A stretch of 36,554 nucleotides of DNA. It comes from Candidatus Rokuibacteriota bacterium (GTDB taxonomy: Bacteria; Methylomirabilota; Methylomirabilia; Rokubacteriales; CSP1-6). A program made the translations under genes and the position numbers. Positions 13,836 to 21,819 of this stretch are shown piece after piece. The notes below the pieces were generated by a model. It was not told the DNA's origin. It saw only the letters and a list, made by a program, of their open reading frames with translations, and made no database searches. Location of the stretch: assembly GCA_003220345.1 (NCBI GenBank), contig QHSC01000090.1, positions 7,041 to 43,594 on the forward strand, read 5' to 3'. Numbering within the stretch: the stretch's first letter is position 1; every line of letters begins with the position of its first letter.

Positions 13836-14705
13836 ATGCGGTGGGGAAACATGCGCAGCAGCGGCAACCTCGAAGACCGCGAGGCTTCGGGGCCGGCCTT
13901 CGGAGGAGGTCTCAAGCTCGGCGGCATCGGCTTCATCGCCGTCGTGGCCATCAGCTGGTTCCTCGGTCTCAATCCCATGGACGTGCTCGACTCGCTGCAG
14001 GGCGGGTCGTCGTCCTCGCCGCCCACGCAGAGCGCGCCGCCTCCCGCGGCCGGGCCGGGGACCCGCGACGAGACCAAGGACTTCATCGCCCGGATCCTCG
14101 GCGACACGGAGGACACCTGGAGCGCGCTCTTCAAGCGGATGGGTGGTGAGTACCGTCCGCCGCGGCTCGTGCTCTTCCGGGGAGCCGTGGACTCCGCGTG
14201 CGGCCTGGCCAGCTCGGCCGTGGGCCCCTTCTACTGCGCGCAGGACAGCCGCGTCTATCTCGACCGCTCTTTCTTCGAAGACCTGTCGAGGCGATTCGGG
14301 GCACCGGGCGATTTCGCCCGTGCCTACGTGATCGCCCACGAGGTCGGGCATCACGTGCAGAACCAGCTCGGTGTCATGGACAAGATTGCCGGACAACGCG
14401 GGCGCGCGGGAGAGACGCGAAGCAATGCGCTGTCGGTGCGGCTGGAGCTGCAGGCCGATTGCTTCGCGGGGGTCTGGGGTCATTTCGCCAAGGAGCGGAA
14501 CCTGCTGGAGCCGGGTGACGTGGAATCCGGCCTCGCGGCCGCTGCCGCCATCGGCGACGATCGCCTTCAGCAACAGTCCCGCGGGCGCGTCTCTCCGGAG
14601 TCCTTCACCCACGGCTCCTCGGCTCAGCGGGTCCGCTGGTTCCGGGCCGGCCTCGACTCCGGTGACGTGGCCCAGTGCAATACCTTCGAGAGCGCCCGGC
14701 CCTGA
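13836..14705 (+). CDS. Neutral zinc metallopeptidase, YpfJ family
   Basis: The 289-residue protein has a short cytoplasmic N terminus, one transmembrane helix (about 31-45, IGFIAVVAISWFLG), a Ser/Pro-rich linker and a C-terminal periplasmic metallopeptidase domain. The zinc motif HEVGHH is at residues 168-173 within AYVIAHEVGHHVQNQLG. SVRLELQADCFAGVW (about 200-214) supplies the third ligand glutamate. QDSRVYLDRSFFEDL and FTHGSSAQRVRWFRAGL are also typical of the YpfJ / COG2321 family. Substrates are unknown for the family. Length and layout are normal. It lies alone between the two copies of the 30-bp repeat and ends 13 bases from the convergent kinase gene. Confidence 0.92.
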   Translation: MRWGNMRSSGNLEDREASGPAFGGGLKLGGIGFIAVVAISWFLGLNPMDVLDSLQGGSSSSPPTQSAPPPAAGPGTRDETKDFIARILGDTEDTWSALFKRMGGEYRPPRLVLFRGAVDSACGLASSAVGPFYCAQDSRVYLDRSFFEDLSRRFGAPGDFARAYVIAHEVGHHVQNQLGVMDKIAGQRGRAGETRSNALSVRLELQADCFAGVWGHFAKERNLLEPGDVESGLAAAAAIGDDRLQQQSRGRVSPESFTHGSSAQRVRWFRAGLDSGDVAQCNTFESARP

Positions 14706-14716
14706 TGCCGTCCCGC

Positions 14717-14746
14717 CTTCATGGCAAGCCGGGGCGGCGAGTAGCG
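14717..14746. repeat. 30-bp direct repeat, copy 2
   Basis: This is the near-identical copy of 12708-12737. On the plus strand it still reads FMASRGGE and stop, but no cytochrome precedes it, so it is a displaced fragment. On the minus strand it supplies the last codons of the P-loop kinase gene. Confidence 0.85.
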
Positions 14747-15279
14747 ACCATTCGCGCCAGCCAGTCTTCCGTCCCGCGGGGCGACGCCAACCGAATGACC
14801 GTCAAGTGCGCGCACTCGGGACGCGAGAACAGGATCGGAAGCTCCCGCCTGCGTTGCCTGTAGGTCTTGAACAGCCAGTGGTAGAGGGACTCTTCCGACC
14901 AGAGCTTGAGGTGGGGCCAGAAGTCCTCCCGATTGCCGTTCCACAGAACCTCGCGCGTGATGGCGCGCCGGAGTGTCCGGCGGGTCAACCGCGCGAACAG
15001 GAGGGGAAGCGAGTAGTCGAGCCAGACCACGGTGTCCGCGAGAGGCCAGATGATATCGCGCACCTGGCGATAATTTCCCGCCACCACCCAGTCGTCGCCC
15101 GCCGTAGCTTCAACGACGCGAGCGCGAAAGTCCGCGACAGAGGCCGCCCTCCACCCCGGCTCCCAGTAGAGCGCGTCGAGCTCGACGAAGTTCAGGCCTA
15201 GCGTCTCGGAGAGCCGCTTCGCCAGCGTCGACTTGCCGGCACCGGTCGTCCCCACCACGACGAGGCGTCGCTGAGCCAC
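14719..15279 (-). CDS. P-loop kinase, FlaR/'DNA topology modulation'-like
   Basis: This 186-residue single-domain P-loop NTPase starts RRLVVVGTTGAGKSTLAKRL, with Walker A at residues 10-18. It continues with FVELDALYWEPGW, WVVAGNYR and TVVWLDYSLPLLFARLTRRTLRRAITRE. This layout matches adenylate-kinase-like proteins often labelled topology modulation protein, whose substrate is unknown. The GTG start at 15279 lies 9 bases after the pdxH-like stop, so it is the last gene of the dpp-murB operon. The final residues ATRRPGLP come from the 30-bp repeat, so the original C terminus may have been replaced. Confidence 0.8.
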   Translation of the reverse strand: MAQRRLVVVGTTGAGKSTLAKRLSETLGLNFVELDALYWEPGWRAASVADFRARVVEATAGDDWVVAGNYRQVRDIIWPLADTVVWLDYSLPLLFARLTRRTLRRAITREVLWNGNREDFWPHLKLWSEESLYHWLFKTYRQRRRELPILFSRPECAHLTVIRLASPRGTEDWLARMVATRRPGLP

Positions 15280-15288
15280 CGGCTGCGC

Positions 15289-15885
15289 CTAGGGCACGAG
15301 CGTCTCCGCCGTCCAGCCGCCCGAGATGCGCCGGAAGAGGCGGCGATCGTGCAGGCGATCGGAAGGCGACCCGTGCCAGACATCGATCTCCGTGGGCCAC
15401 AGGCAGACCCCGCGGAGGCTCTCGGGAGGCGGCACGGCGGCGGCGTTGGGCCAGCGGCGGCCAAGCTCGGCGATGCCCTCGAGGAAGACCTCCCGCGAGG
15501 CCACCGGCTCGCTCTGCGGGCGGTAGGCGTCGTAGTAGTGCTCGAGCAAGCGCGAGCCGAGAACCTTGCGATCCCACCAGAAGCGGAGGCGGTCCGGGTC
15601 CATGGGGCGAAGCTCGCCGTAGACGCGATACTGCCGCTCCACGCTCGACCAGAGTATGGTCAGCGAGCACTGGCCGCTCTTCTCGATCTGCCGCCACTTG
15701 GGGCTCAGGGCATTGAGGAGGAGGCCGAAACCGCGCTCGTCGACGTCGCGGAGCGAGACGGGGCGCGCTTCGGGTCGCTGATGCTCGCCCACGGTCACGA
15801 GAAAGCAGACGTCGGCATGGGCGTCCTTGCGGCGGCGCGCCTCTTCGCGCGCGGCCACGATCTCCGCGATGGGATTCTCGGTCAC
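15289..15885 (-). CDS. pdxH: Pyridoxamine 5'-phosphate oxidase-like flavoprotein
   Basis: The 198-residue FMN split-barrel protein aligns along its length with PdxH, which oxidises PNP or PMP to pyridoxal 5'-phosphate. Visible marks are RPVSLRDVDERGFGLLLNALSPKWRQIEKSGQCSLTILWSSVERQYRVYGELRPM and the C-terminal PNPOx dimerisation/active-site segment TEIDVWHGSPSDRLHDRRLF, with the RLHDR substrate-contact motif. It is slightly shorter than E. coli PdxH (218). A related FMN oxidase with another substrate is possible. The GTG start at 15885 overlaps the murB stop (GTGA), implying coupled translation. Confidence 0.72.
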   Translation of the reverse strand: MTENPIAEIVAAREEARRRKDAHADVCFLVTVGEHQRPEARPVSLRDVDERGFGLLLNALSPKWRQIEKSGQCSLTILWSSVERQYRVYGELRPMDPDRLRFWWDRKVLGSRLLEHYYDAYRPQSEPVASREVFLEGIAELGRRWPNAAAVPPPESLRGVCLWPTEIDVWHGSPSDRLHDRRLFRRISGGWTAETLVP

Positions 15886-16940
15886 CGCTCGAGAGAGAGC
15901 CCGCCCCAGAGGACGGGCTCGGGCACCAGGCGCACCCCGAAGCGCGCCTGGACGGCCGCGCGGATCTCGCCGGCGAAGGCCGCGATCTCCGACGCGCGCG
16001 CGCCCTCGCGGCAGACGATGGCCAGGCTGTGACGGGTGGAGAGTCCGACCGCGCCCCGGGAGACGCCACGGGCAAAGCCCGTGCGCTCGATCAGCCACGC
16101 GGCGGAGAGCTTGACGCGCCCGTCGCGCTCGGGCCAGCGTGGCATGGCCAGATCCCCGGCCGCCCGCTCCACGCGTGACAGGGTCTCCGCGTCGACGATG
16201 GGGTTGAGGAAGAAGGAGCCGCAGCTCCGGCTATTCGGATCGCCGGCATCGAGGACCATGGACTTGGCGCGCCGGATGCCGAGCACGCTCGCGCGCACCT
16301 CGCCGAGGCCCGGCGCGCGATGGCCCCGGGCGGCCAGATCGCGCTCGAGGTCGGCGTAGTTCACCATCGGCTTGCCTCCGGGCTCCAGGCGGTACGTCAC
16401 GGCCGTGACGACGTAGCGCCCTGCCTCGTCGCTCTTGAAGCGGCTCTCGCGATACGTGAAGCCGCAGTCCCCGGGGGCAAGGGTGACGATCCGGTCGGCC
16501 TTCCGATCGAGGGCGCGCACCGCCGTCACGGTCTGCGAGACCTCCTGGCCATACGCGCCGACGTTCTGGATCGGCGTGGCGCCGACCAGCCCCGGGATGC
16601 CGCTCAGGCACTCGAGGCCGGCCCAGCCACGCTCCACCGCCCGCGCCACGAGCTCGTCCCACGGCTCGCCGGCCGCCGCAGTGACCTCGATGGCGCCCGG
16701 CGCTTCATGCGTCGTCACTCCTCGCATGCGGATGGCGAGCACGAGGCCGTCCACGCCTTCGTCCGCCACGACCACGTTCGAGCCCGCGCCGAGGACGCTC
16801 AGGGACAGATCGCGGGCGCCCGCCCATCGGCAGGCCGCGAGCACGGTCGCCTCGTCCAGAGCCTCGACGAGGTAGCGCGCCGGCCCGCCCACGCCCATGG
16901 TGCACCGGGGAGCCAGCGGGATGCGCTCGAGCGGAATCAC
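15882..16940 (-). CDS. murB: UDP-N-acetylenolpyruvoylglucosamine reductase
   Basis: The 352-residue enzyme reduces UDP-GlcNAc-enolpyruvate to UDP-MurNAc with NADPH and FAD in peptidoglycan synthesis. The FAD-binding N terminus has PRCTMGVGGPARYLVEA and LSVLGAGSNVVVADEGVDGLVL. GLECLSGIPGLVGATPIQNVGAYGQEV and TYRESRFK are signature blocks. SRSCGSFFLNPIV holds the catalytic serine of type I enzymes, and the C terminus follows the type I layout (AAWLIERTGFARG). The GTG start at 16940 overlaps the dppC-type permease stop as GTGA. It sits with transporter genes rather than in a division/cell-wall cluster, which is unusual. Confidence 0.95.
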   Translation of the reverse strand: MIPLERIPLAPRCTMGVGGPARYLVEALDEATVLAACRWAGARDLSLSVLGAGSNVVVADEGVDGLVLAIRMRGVTTHEAPGAIEVTAAAGEPWDELVARAVERGWAGLECLSGIPGLVGATPIQNVGAYGQEVSQTVTAVRALDRKADRIVTLAPGDCGFTYRESRFKSDEAGRYVVTAVTYRLEPGGKPMVNYADLERDLAARGHRAPGLGEVRASVLGIRRAKSMVLDAGDPNSRSCGSFFLNPIVDAETLSRVERAAGDLAMPRWPERDGRVKLSAAWLIERTGFARGVSRGAVGLSTRHSLAIVCREGARASEIAAFAGEIRAAVQARFGVRLVPEPVLWGGLSLER

Positions 16941-17839
16941 TGCACGCGGAGGCGCGGATCCAGGATGTCGCGGAGGCCGTCGCCCAGGAGATTCAGGCTG
17001 AGCCCGGCCAGCGTGAGCGCCAGCCCGGGGAAGAGGCTGACCCAGAAGGCCTCGCGGATCACGTTCTTGCCGCTGGCGATGACGTTGCCCCACGACGGGA
17101 CATAGGGCGGGACGCCGACGCCGAGAAATCCCAGAATGGCCTCGGCGAGAATCGCGTAGGCGAAGATGAAGCTCCCCTGCACCAGAAGCGGCCCCACGCA
17201 ATTCGGAAGAATATGGCGCACGGCGATGGCCATGTCCAGCCGACCCAGGGCGCGCGCGGCCTGGATGTAGTCGAGCTCGCGGATGGACAGCACGGTGCTG
17301 CGGATCAGCATGGCCGTTCTCGGCGTGTAGACCACGGAGAGCGCAAAGATGACGTTCCACACGCCGGGGCCGCGCGCCGCCATGAGGGCGATGGCGAGCA
17401 GGATGGCGGGAAAGGCCATGAGGCCATCCATGATCCGCATGATGATGGGATCGAGCCGTCGCGAATAGCCCGCGGCGAGCCCGACCACGATGCCGCCGAT
17501 CGAGGTGAGCAGCATGGTGGTCACCCCGACGAGGAGCGAGACGCGACTGCCGTGGAGCACGAGGCTCCAGACATCACGGCCGAACTCATCGGTGCCCAGG
17601 TAGTTCCCGGCTCCCGGCGGCTTGAGGCGATCGGCCGGTACCAGGCGCATCGGGTTGTGCGTGGACAGGACGTCGGCCAGAAGGGCCGCCACGACAAAGA
17701 CGAGCAGGATGAGGGCGCCCACGACCACCGCGCGATTGGCGAGAAGCCTCTGGAGCCAGCGTGAGTCCGAGCGCGAGATTCCCACCGCCTCGAAACGCGC
17801 GGGCGCGGCCCTGACGGCGTCGGAGGTGGCTTCACTCAT
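16937..17839 (-). CDS. ABC transporter permease, DppC/OppC type (locus 1)
   Basis: This 300-residue inner-membrane permease has an N-terminal helix (VVVGALILLVFVVAALLADVL), the DppC-specific LGTDEFGRDVWSLVLHGSRVSLLVG segment and four to five further spans. The EAA coupling loop RELDYIQAARALGRLDMAIAVRHILPN contacts the ATPase. It ends LGDGLRDILDPRLRV, typical of the family. It overlaps the dppB-type gene by 8 bases and murB by 4. It should pair with that DppB and the binding protein at 18780-20348 to import peptides or similar solutes. The ATPase subunits are not encoded here. Confidence 0.93.
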   Translation of the reverse strand: MSEATSDAVRAAPARFEAVGISRSDSRWLQRLLANRAVVVGALILLVFVVAALLADVLSTHNPMRLVPADRLKPPGAGNYLGTDEFGRDVWSLVLHGSRVSLLVGVTTMLLTSIGGIVVGLAAGYSRRLDPIIMRIMDGLMAFPAILLAIALMAARGPGVWNVIFALSVVYTPRTAMLIRSTVLSIRELDYIQAARALGRLDMAIAVRHILPNCVGPLLVQGSFIFAYAILAEAILGFLGVGVPPYVPSWGNVIASGKNVIREAFWVSLFPGLALTLAGLSLNLLGDGLRDILDPRLRVQ

Positions 17840-18776
17840 AGCGGATGCGGGGATCGATCACGGCATAGAGGAGATCGACGGTCAGGTTGATCAGGACATA
17901 GGTGGCCGCGGTCACGAGCACCACCCCCTGCACCACCGGATAGTCGCGCCGAAGGATGGCCGAGATGATGAGGCGGCCGAGACCGGGAATGTTGAACACG
18001 ATCTCCGTGACCACGGCGCCGCCGATGAGCACGGCCGTGGTGATCCCGATGACGGTGACCACGGGCACGAGGGCGTTGCGGAAGGCGTGGACGTAGATGA
18101 CCACGCGGTTCGAGAGGCCCTTGGCCCGCGCCGTGCGAATGTAGTCCTGCTGGAGCACCTCGAGCATGCACGAGCGCGCGATGCGCGCGATCAGCGCGGA
18201 CTGGTTGAAGCCGAGCGACAGCGCGGGCAGGACCATGTACCTGAGGCCGGCCGCGGGATCGCTGAAGATCGACACGTAGCCCGCGGCGGGGAGCCAGCCG
18301 AGGCGCACCGCGAAGAGATAGATGAGGTTCAGGGACAGCCAGAAGCCGGGAATGCAGACGCCCAGGAGGGACACGAACATCAGCCCGCGGTCCCACAGAG
18401 AGCCGCGGTAGGCGGCCGCGATGGTGCCCGAGGGCACGCCGATGATCACGGCCACGAGCAGGGCGAGCCCCGTGAGGACCAGGGTCGGCTCCGCGCGCTC
18501 CCAGAGCGCGCGTGTCACGGGCCGGTCGAGGAAGTAGGACTGGCCGAGGTCACCGCGGAGGATGCGCGCGTAGAATCCCAGCAGCTGATCGTAAAGCGGC
18601 CGGTCGAGCCCCAGGGCCTGGCGGGTCTTCTCGATCTGGGTAGGCGTGGCGTCCGGGCCAAGCATCACGGACACCGGGTCGCCGGGAATCAGGTGGATGA
18701 GCAGGAACACGATGGTGACCACCACCGCCATCACGGGCAGGAGGGCCAGGACCCGTCGGACGAGGTAAGGCCCCAC
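17832..18776 (-). CDS. ABC transporter permease, DppB/OppB type (locus 1)
   Basis: This 314-residue permease has the classic N terminus YLVRRVLALLPVMAVVVTIVFLLIHLIPGDPV, the LGLDRPLYDQLLGFYARILRGDLGQS segment, six predicted spans and the EAA loop QQDYIRTARAKGLSNRVVIYVHAFRNALVP. The C terminus ALLYAVIDPRIRYE is characteristic. The GTG start at 18776 follows the binding-protein stop by 3 bases, which implies translational coupling. It is the partner of the downstream DppC-type permease. The substrate cannot be inferred beyond peptide/opine/nickel-class solutes. Confidence 0.93.
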   Translation of the reverse strand: MGPYLVRRVLALLPVMAVVVTIVFLLIHLIPGDPVSVMLGPDATPTQIEKTRQALGLDRPLYDQLLGFYARILRGDLGQSYFLDRPVTRALWERAEPTLVLTGLALLVAVIIGVPSGTIAAAYRGSLWDRGLMFVSLLGVCIPGFWLSLNLIYLFAVRLGWLPAAGYVSIFSDPAAGLRYMVLPALSLGFNQSALIARIARSCMLEVLQQDYIRTARAKGLSNRVVIYVHAFRNALVPVVTVIGITTAVLIGGAVVTEIVFNIPGLGRLIISAILRRDYPVVQGVVLVTAATYVLINLTVDLLYAVIDPRIRYE

Positions 18777-18779
18777 GCA

Positions 18780-20348
18780 TTACTTCTCGAGCCAGACGTT
18801 GTAGAAGCGGATGCGCTCGGTCTTCTCGTTGAAGCCCTTCACCGTGTTGCGCATCGCGCGGAGCCCGAAGAGATCCCCGTAGCGGATGACGGGCACCTTC
18901 TCGTAGAACTGCCGCGTCTGCTGCTCCCAGAGGGCCATGCGCTTCTTCGGATCCGTCTCCCGGGCCAGCTCGGATTGAATGCGCTGGATGTCCTCGTCGG
19001 TGGTCCAGCCCGGCCAGTTGGCCGTGAGGTAGACGTGATGCGTGGGGTCGTAGGCGGCGCCGATGCCGGTCGTGAAGACGTCGTATTCCTTCGAGTTATT
19101 GCGCCGCTTGACCAGGGTGGCCCAGTCCACCACCTGGAGATCGATATTGAAGCCCACGTCCTCGAGCTGCTGCTTGGTCAGGAGGGCGAAGTCGTACATC
19201 CACTTGTACTCCTGGGTGGTCATGAAGCGGATCGGCTCTTTCTTGTAACCGGACTCTTGCAGGAGCCGCTTCGCCTTGTCGCGGTTGTGCTCGTTCCACG
19301 GCAGTCCGGTGAGCTTGGTGTGCCACGACGAGATCTCGACCGGCGCCAGGCTCGAGTCCATGCGATAGAACTCGGACTTGCCCCCCGCCACGTTCTTCAT
19401 GATCGGCTCGATGTCGATGGCGGCCTGCCAGGCCTGGCGCAGCTTCTGGTTCGTCATCAGGCCTTCCTTCTTGTTGAAGACCGCGACGAGCCAGTAGTAC
19501 GGCTTGGACACGAGAGGACGGGCGTTCGGGGACTTCTTGAGCCGGTCATAGGAGTCCAGGTTGAGGTCGTCGGCGAAATCCAGCTCGCCCGTCTCCACCT
19601 GGGCCACACGGGTCGCCACCTCGGGCACGGGAATCCACCGGATCTCGTCCACGTAGGCCGTCTTGCCTCCGCCGTAGCCGTTGGGCTTCTCGTTGCGCGA
19701 CTTGTAGTCGTCGAAGCGGACCATGCGGATGTACTGATCGGGCTTCCACTCGGCGAGCTTGAAGGGCCCCGTGCCGATGTATTCGGTCGCCTTCTGCTCC
19801 GGCGGGAACTTCTCGGCGATCTCCTTGGGATAGATGGCGCCGAAGTTGTTCGGCACGGCGAGCGAGATGAGCACGATGGCCGACTTCTCCTTGAGCCGCA
19901 GCTCGACCGTGGACTTGTCCACGGCCTTGAGGTCCGAGACCTGGGCGAAGAGGGCCTTGCCATAGATCGACTGCTTCCCCCAGCGGCTGAGCGAGGCGAC
20001 GACGTCCTCGGAGGTCATCTCCTTGCCGTTGTGGAACTTGACGCCCTGGCGGAGCTTGAAGGTGTAGACGAGGCCGTCCTTGCTGACGGTGTGGCTCTCC
20101 GCCAGCATGGGGATGGGCCGGTTGCTGCTGTCCAGGCTGAAGAGGCCCTCGTAGATGTGGTTGGTCAACGTCTCGGTGATGCTGGCGGTGGTCCAGTGGG
20201 CATCCAGCGCCGGGGGCTCTCCGAGATTGCCGACCCGGATCACGCCGCCCTTGGTCTGCGCATGGGCCGCCGTGGTCAGAGCGGCGAGCCCGAACAGGAC
20301 CGCCATGCTTGCCGTGAAGAGCCGCCGAAGCAAACCGGATCGCGCCAT
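18780..20348 (-). CDS. ABC transporter substrate-binding protein, DppA/OppA family (locus 1)
   Basis: The 522-residue family 5 binding protein has a signal peptide (RSGLLRRLFTASMAVLFGLAALTTAAHAQ; cleavage after AHA). Family blocks are KGGVIRVGNLGEPPALDAHWTTASITETLTNHIYEGLF, ESHTVSKDGLVYTFKLRQGVKFHNGKEMTSEDVVASLSRW and FMTTQEYKWMYDFALLTKQQLEDVGFNIDLQVVDWATLV. The start at 20348 has GGAGGTGG closely upstream. It heads the operon dppA-dppB-dppC-murB-pdxH-kinase. A TTGACA (20415-20420, minus strand) lies upstream but has only a poor -10 partner. It probably delivers a peptide-like solute to the adjacent permeases. Confidence 0.93.
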   Translation of the reverse strand: MARSGLLRRLFTASMAVLFGLAALTTAAHAQTKGGVIRVGNLGEPPALDAHWTTASITETLTNHIYEGLFSLDSSNRPIPMLAESHTVSKDGLVYTFKLRQGVKFHNGKEMTSEDVVASLSRWGKQSIYGKALFAQVSDLKAVDKSTVELRLKEKSAIVLISLAVPNNFGAIYPKEIAEKFPPEQKATEYIGTGPFKLAEWKPDQYIRMVRFDDYKSRNEKPNGYGGGKTAYVDEIRWIPVPEVATRVAQVETGELDFADDLNLDSYDRLKKSPNARPLVSKPYYWLVAVFNKKEGLMTNQKLRQAWQAAIDIEPIMKNVAGGKSEFYRMDSSLAPVEISSWHTKLTGLPWNEHNRDKAKRLLQESGYKKEPIRFMTTQEYKWMYDFALLTKQQLEDVGFNIDLQVVDWATLVKRRNNSKEYDVFTTGIGAAYDPTHHVYLTANWPGWTTDEDIQRIQSELARETDPKKRMALWEQQTRQFYEKVPVIRYGDLFGLRAMRNTVKGFNEKTERIRFYNVWLEK

Positions 20349-20491
20349 ACCGCCACCTCCATCGGGGGAATACGTACGGACAGGTGCCGTGACTCTGCCT
20401 CGACCCGGCAGCCTTGTCAACGTGCCGGTTCGAGCTGAGCGGCGAAGCCCTGAGGCGAGACGCCCGAAGGGGAGGCGGGAGGGGTGGAGTG

Positions 20492-20537
20492 AAAACAGCG
20501 CCGCGCCGGGAGGGCTTTCGACCTCTCCGGCGCGGCG
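20492..20537 (-). terminator. Intrinsic terminator of the pilin gene
   Basis: On the minus strand, CGCCGCGCCGG (20527-20537) pairs with CCGGCGCGGCG (20499-20509) across an inner imperfect stem and loop. A short T-run (complement of AAAA at 20492-20495) follows. It begins 20 bases after the pilin stop and should isolate the pilin transcript from the dpp operon downstream. Confidence 0.7.
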
Positions 20538-20556
20538 GATGGATCCCGGTATGTGG

Positions 20557-20976
<420 letters not shown>

Positions 20977-21050
20977 TGGTCGTGTCTCCTTTGAGAGTTA
21001 GTGCCGCTCGGTAATTGTTGAAATCAAGCTGTCCATCATGCCGTTCGTAA

Positions 21051-21068
21051 TTGCACGGTCGGTGCCAA
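21051..21068 (-). promoter_or_regulatory. Sigma-54-type promoter of the pilin gene
   Basis: On the minus strand, TTGGCACCGACCGTGCAA has the GG of TGGCAC and the GC of GTGCA exactly 10 bases apart, as required for RpoN -24/-12 promoters (consensus TGGCAC-N5-TTGCA). It lies about 75 bases upstream of the prepilin ATG. RpoN with the PilR activator controls pilA in several Gram-negative groups. Confidence 0.75.
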
Positions 21069-21086
21069 GGCCCGCTTTCTGGGCCT

Positions 21087-21100
21087 GTCAGCATGCTGAC
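21087..21100. promoter_or_regulatory. Perfect 14-bp palindrome upstream of the sigma-54 promoter
   Basis: GTCAGCATGCTGAC is a perfect palindrome centred about 40 bases upstream of the -12 GC. Between it and the -24 element lies a second inverted repeat, AGGCCC (21068-21073) / GGGCCT (21081-21086). Either could bind an activator or IHF-like bender; the protein is unknown. Confidence 0.45.
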
Positions 21101-21477
21101 GCGAAAAGGCTGGAATATGGGCGTCGGGCGGCCTCGTAGCCCCCCGAATCGGACCAAAAGGATGGCGCGCCGTTCTTCTGGGCGCCGGAGACGGACATCG
21201 AGCGCCGTCACCCTGACAAAAGTCGCCAGGCGGCCGATAAAGGCCCATCTGCGGCGATGAGCGCCTGCGCGAAGAGGCCCATTGGTCAACCAAAGTGATC
21301 CCACCGCCAAGCGCGCAGATGACGGCGCCCTCGACCGCACGCTCAACGTAGAGAGATCACGCCTCGCGTGCGATCAACTCAGCCCTCGTCTCGCGTCGGC
21401 CGCTGGCCGCCGCTCAACTCGAACGGCGGGGCGCCGCCTCGCATCTGGACCTTTCTCGGCCGCCTGGTGGTCTGGTC

Positions 21478-21810
21478 TTAGGGGAAGATCTGGCGGTAGG
21501 TGAAGCGGGCGCGCTCGCCGGCGCCGGCGAAGCGGGTGTTGTAATCGCGGGTCATGGCCTTGAGCGTGTCCGAATGGACGAAGGCGTGAAGGGCCGCTTC
21601 GGACTCGAACTCGTAGATCACCATGTACTGCCAGGGCTCGGCACCCACGTGGTCACTGTCGAGCGGAATGGCCTCGTAGCGGCGCATGGCGAGGCAGCCC
21701 GGCACGCGTGAGGCCTCGGCGGCCCGCTGGGTGTTGTACCACTCGTTGAAGGCGGCCTCCCGCTCGGGCGATATGGTCGCCTTGACGACGAAGATCGCCG
21801 GGCGGCTCAC
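21478..21810 (-). CDS. EthD-like dimeric alpha/beta-barrel protein
   Basis: The 110-residue protein has a ferredoxin-like fold of the EthD / stress-responsive barrel type. FVVKATISPEREAAFNEWYNTQRAAEASRVPGCLAMRRYEAI is the first strand-helix unit. WQYMVIYEFESEAALHAFVHSDTLKAM is the second. There is no signal peptide. Such proteins often accompany catabolic dehydrogenases but few have a known reaction. The GTG start at 21810 follows the acyl-CoA dehydrogenase stop by 9 bases, so it is the last gene of the acyl-CoA dehydrogenase operon. Confidence 0.7.
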   Translation of the reverse strand: MSRPAIFVVKATISPEREAAFNEWYNTQRAAEASRVPGCLAMRRYEAIPLDSDHVGAEPWQYMVIYEFESEAALHAFVHSDTLKAMTRDYNTRFAGAGERARFTYRQIFP

Positions 21811-21819
21811 GCGGCGCCC

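Larger units (their letters stand above)
20977..21477. other. Intergenic region upstream of the pilin gene
   Basis: These 501 bases carry the pilin promoter and two inverted repeats in the part near the pilin (20977-21100). The remainder (21101-21477) has only short Arg-rich open frames that I do not recognise on either strand, and no promoter or RNA structure I can support. It also separates the pilin from the EthD-like gene that ends the next minus-strand group. Confidence 0.45.

Noticed and set aside
13836-14705. YpfJ-type metallopeptidase as the PqqA-processing protease
   Set aside because: It is membrane-anchored with its HEVGHH domain probably in the periplasm, while PqqA processing is cytoplasmic and uses M16-family proteases.
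17622-20438. 938-codon open frame on the plus strand across the dpp genes
   Set aside because: It is antisense to three motif-confirmed transporter genes and its translation is His/Asp/Arg-rich and featureless.
21282-21503. Possible small gene upstream of the EthD-like gene
   Set aside because: The 73-codon plus-strand frame has no recognisable motif and runs into the 3' end of the EthD-like gene.
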